A stretch of 64,000 nt of DNA from Hemicordylus capensis (lineage: Eukaryota > Chordata > Lepidosauria > Squamata > Cordylidae): the NCBI RefSeq assembly GCF_027244095.1, contig NC_069658.1:266174687-266238686 (forward strand). The letters are read 5' to 3'. The position numbers and the translations under genes are program-made. This document shows, in pieces, positions 63,853 through 64,000 of this stretch. Position 1 is the stretch's first letter. The number at the start of each line of letters is the position of its first letter. The notes below the pieces were generated by a model. That model worked only from the letters and a program-made list of their open reading frames with translations. It made no database searches and was not told the DNA's origin.

Positions 63853-63932
63853 TCAAAGCATCTGAAGTGGTTATTAAAACACCAGAGGTAACAGATGAAC
63901 CTGAATCAGAACTGAACCCAATTTTTAAATAG

Positions 63933-64000
63933 TCGTCCCTCACCAACCACAAGGGTTCCGTTCCTAGAAAGCCTCGTGGCTGGAGAATTTGCGGTTGACA
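63933..64000 (+). mobile_element. Possible pogo/Tigger-like left end, cut by window edge
   Basis: AGTCGTCCCTCACCAACCAC after AAAT, then GTTCCGTTCCTAGAAAGCC and AATTTGCGGTTGACA, resembles the terminal repeat of Tigger-type pogo elements with a TA target. The other end is outside. Confidence 0.4.

Overview
The window is vertebrate nuclear DNA, almost certainly from a squamate reptile (lizard or snake). The evidence is several Sauria-type SINEs (tRNA-like head, BovB-like tail, ACCTTT end repeats), BovB/RTE and CR1-group LINE fragments, hAT and Tc1/mariner elements, Penelope-like ends, and spliced genes whose order matches human 3p25 (IL17RC, CRELD1, PRRT3). The species cannot be named from the sequence.

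Layout. 576-10622 (+): last seven coding exons of IL17RC (end of the ectodomain, transmembrane segment, SEFIR domain); its 5' exons lie left of the window. 12.4-14.9 kb: intergenic repeats including a CR1-group LINE with an internal deletion. 14880-15300: GC-rich, CpG-rich promoter and non-coding first exon of CRELD1. 20664-37005 (+): complete CRELD1 coding sequence in ten exons, 415 residues. 37.98-51.7 kb: gene-free between two convergent genes, filled with repeats, one solo LTR and foldback elements. 51706-61521 (-): the large last exon of PRRT3 and one exon upstream of it; its 5' exons lie beyond the right edge or were not recognised. 61.5-64 kb: PRRT3 intron or upstream DNA with a Sauria SINE, an unusual chain of short hairpins, and the possible left end of a pogo/Tigger-like transposon.

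The genes are functionally unrelated neighbours. IL17RC is an interleukin-17 co-receptor, CRELD1 is an ER/membrane cysteine-rich EGF-like protein needed in heart development, and PRRT3 is a poorly characterised multi-pass membrane protein. Exon limits were set by hand from AG/GT sites and reading-frame continuity, and all joined phases agree.

The repeats give most of the new observations. Three SINE/LINE types with different 5' heads (a tRNA-Ala-like SINE, a 5S-rRNA-like SINE and a CR1-group LINE) share one 3' tail. Several nested insertions give relative ages. A group of foldback elements shares an end resembling TGAGAACARCCTC, and one member (63411-63848) is a run of about twelve separate hairpins.
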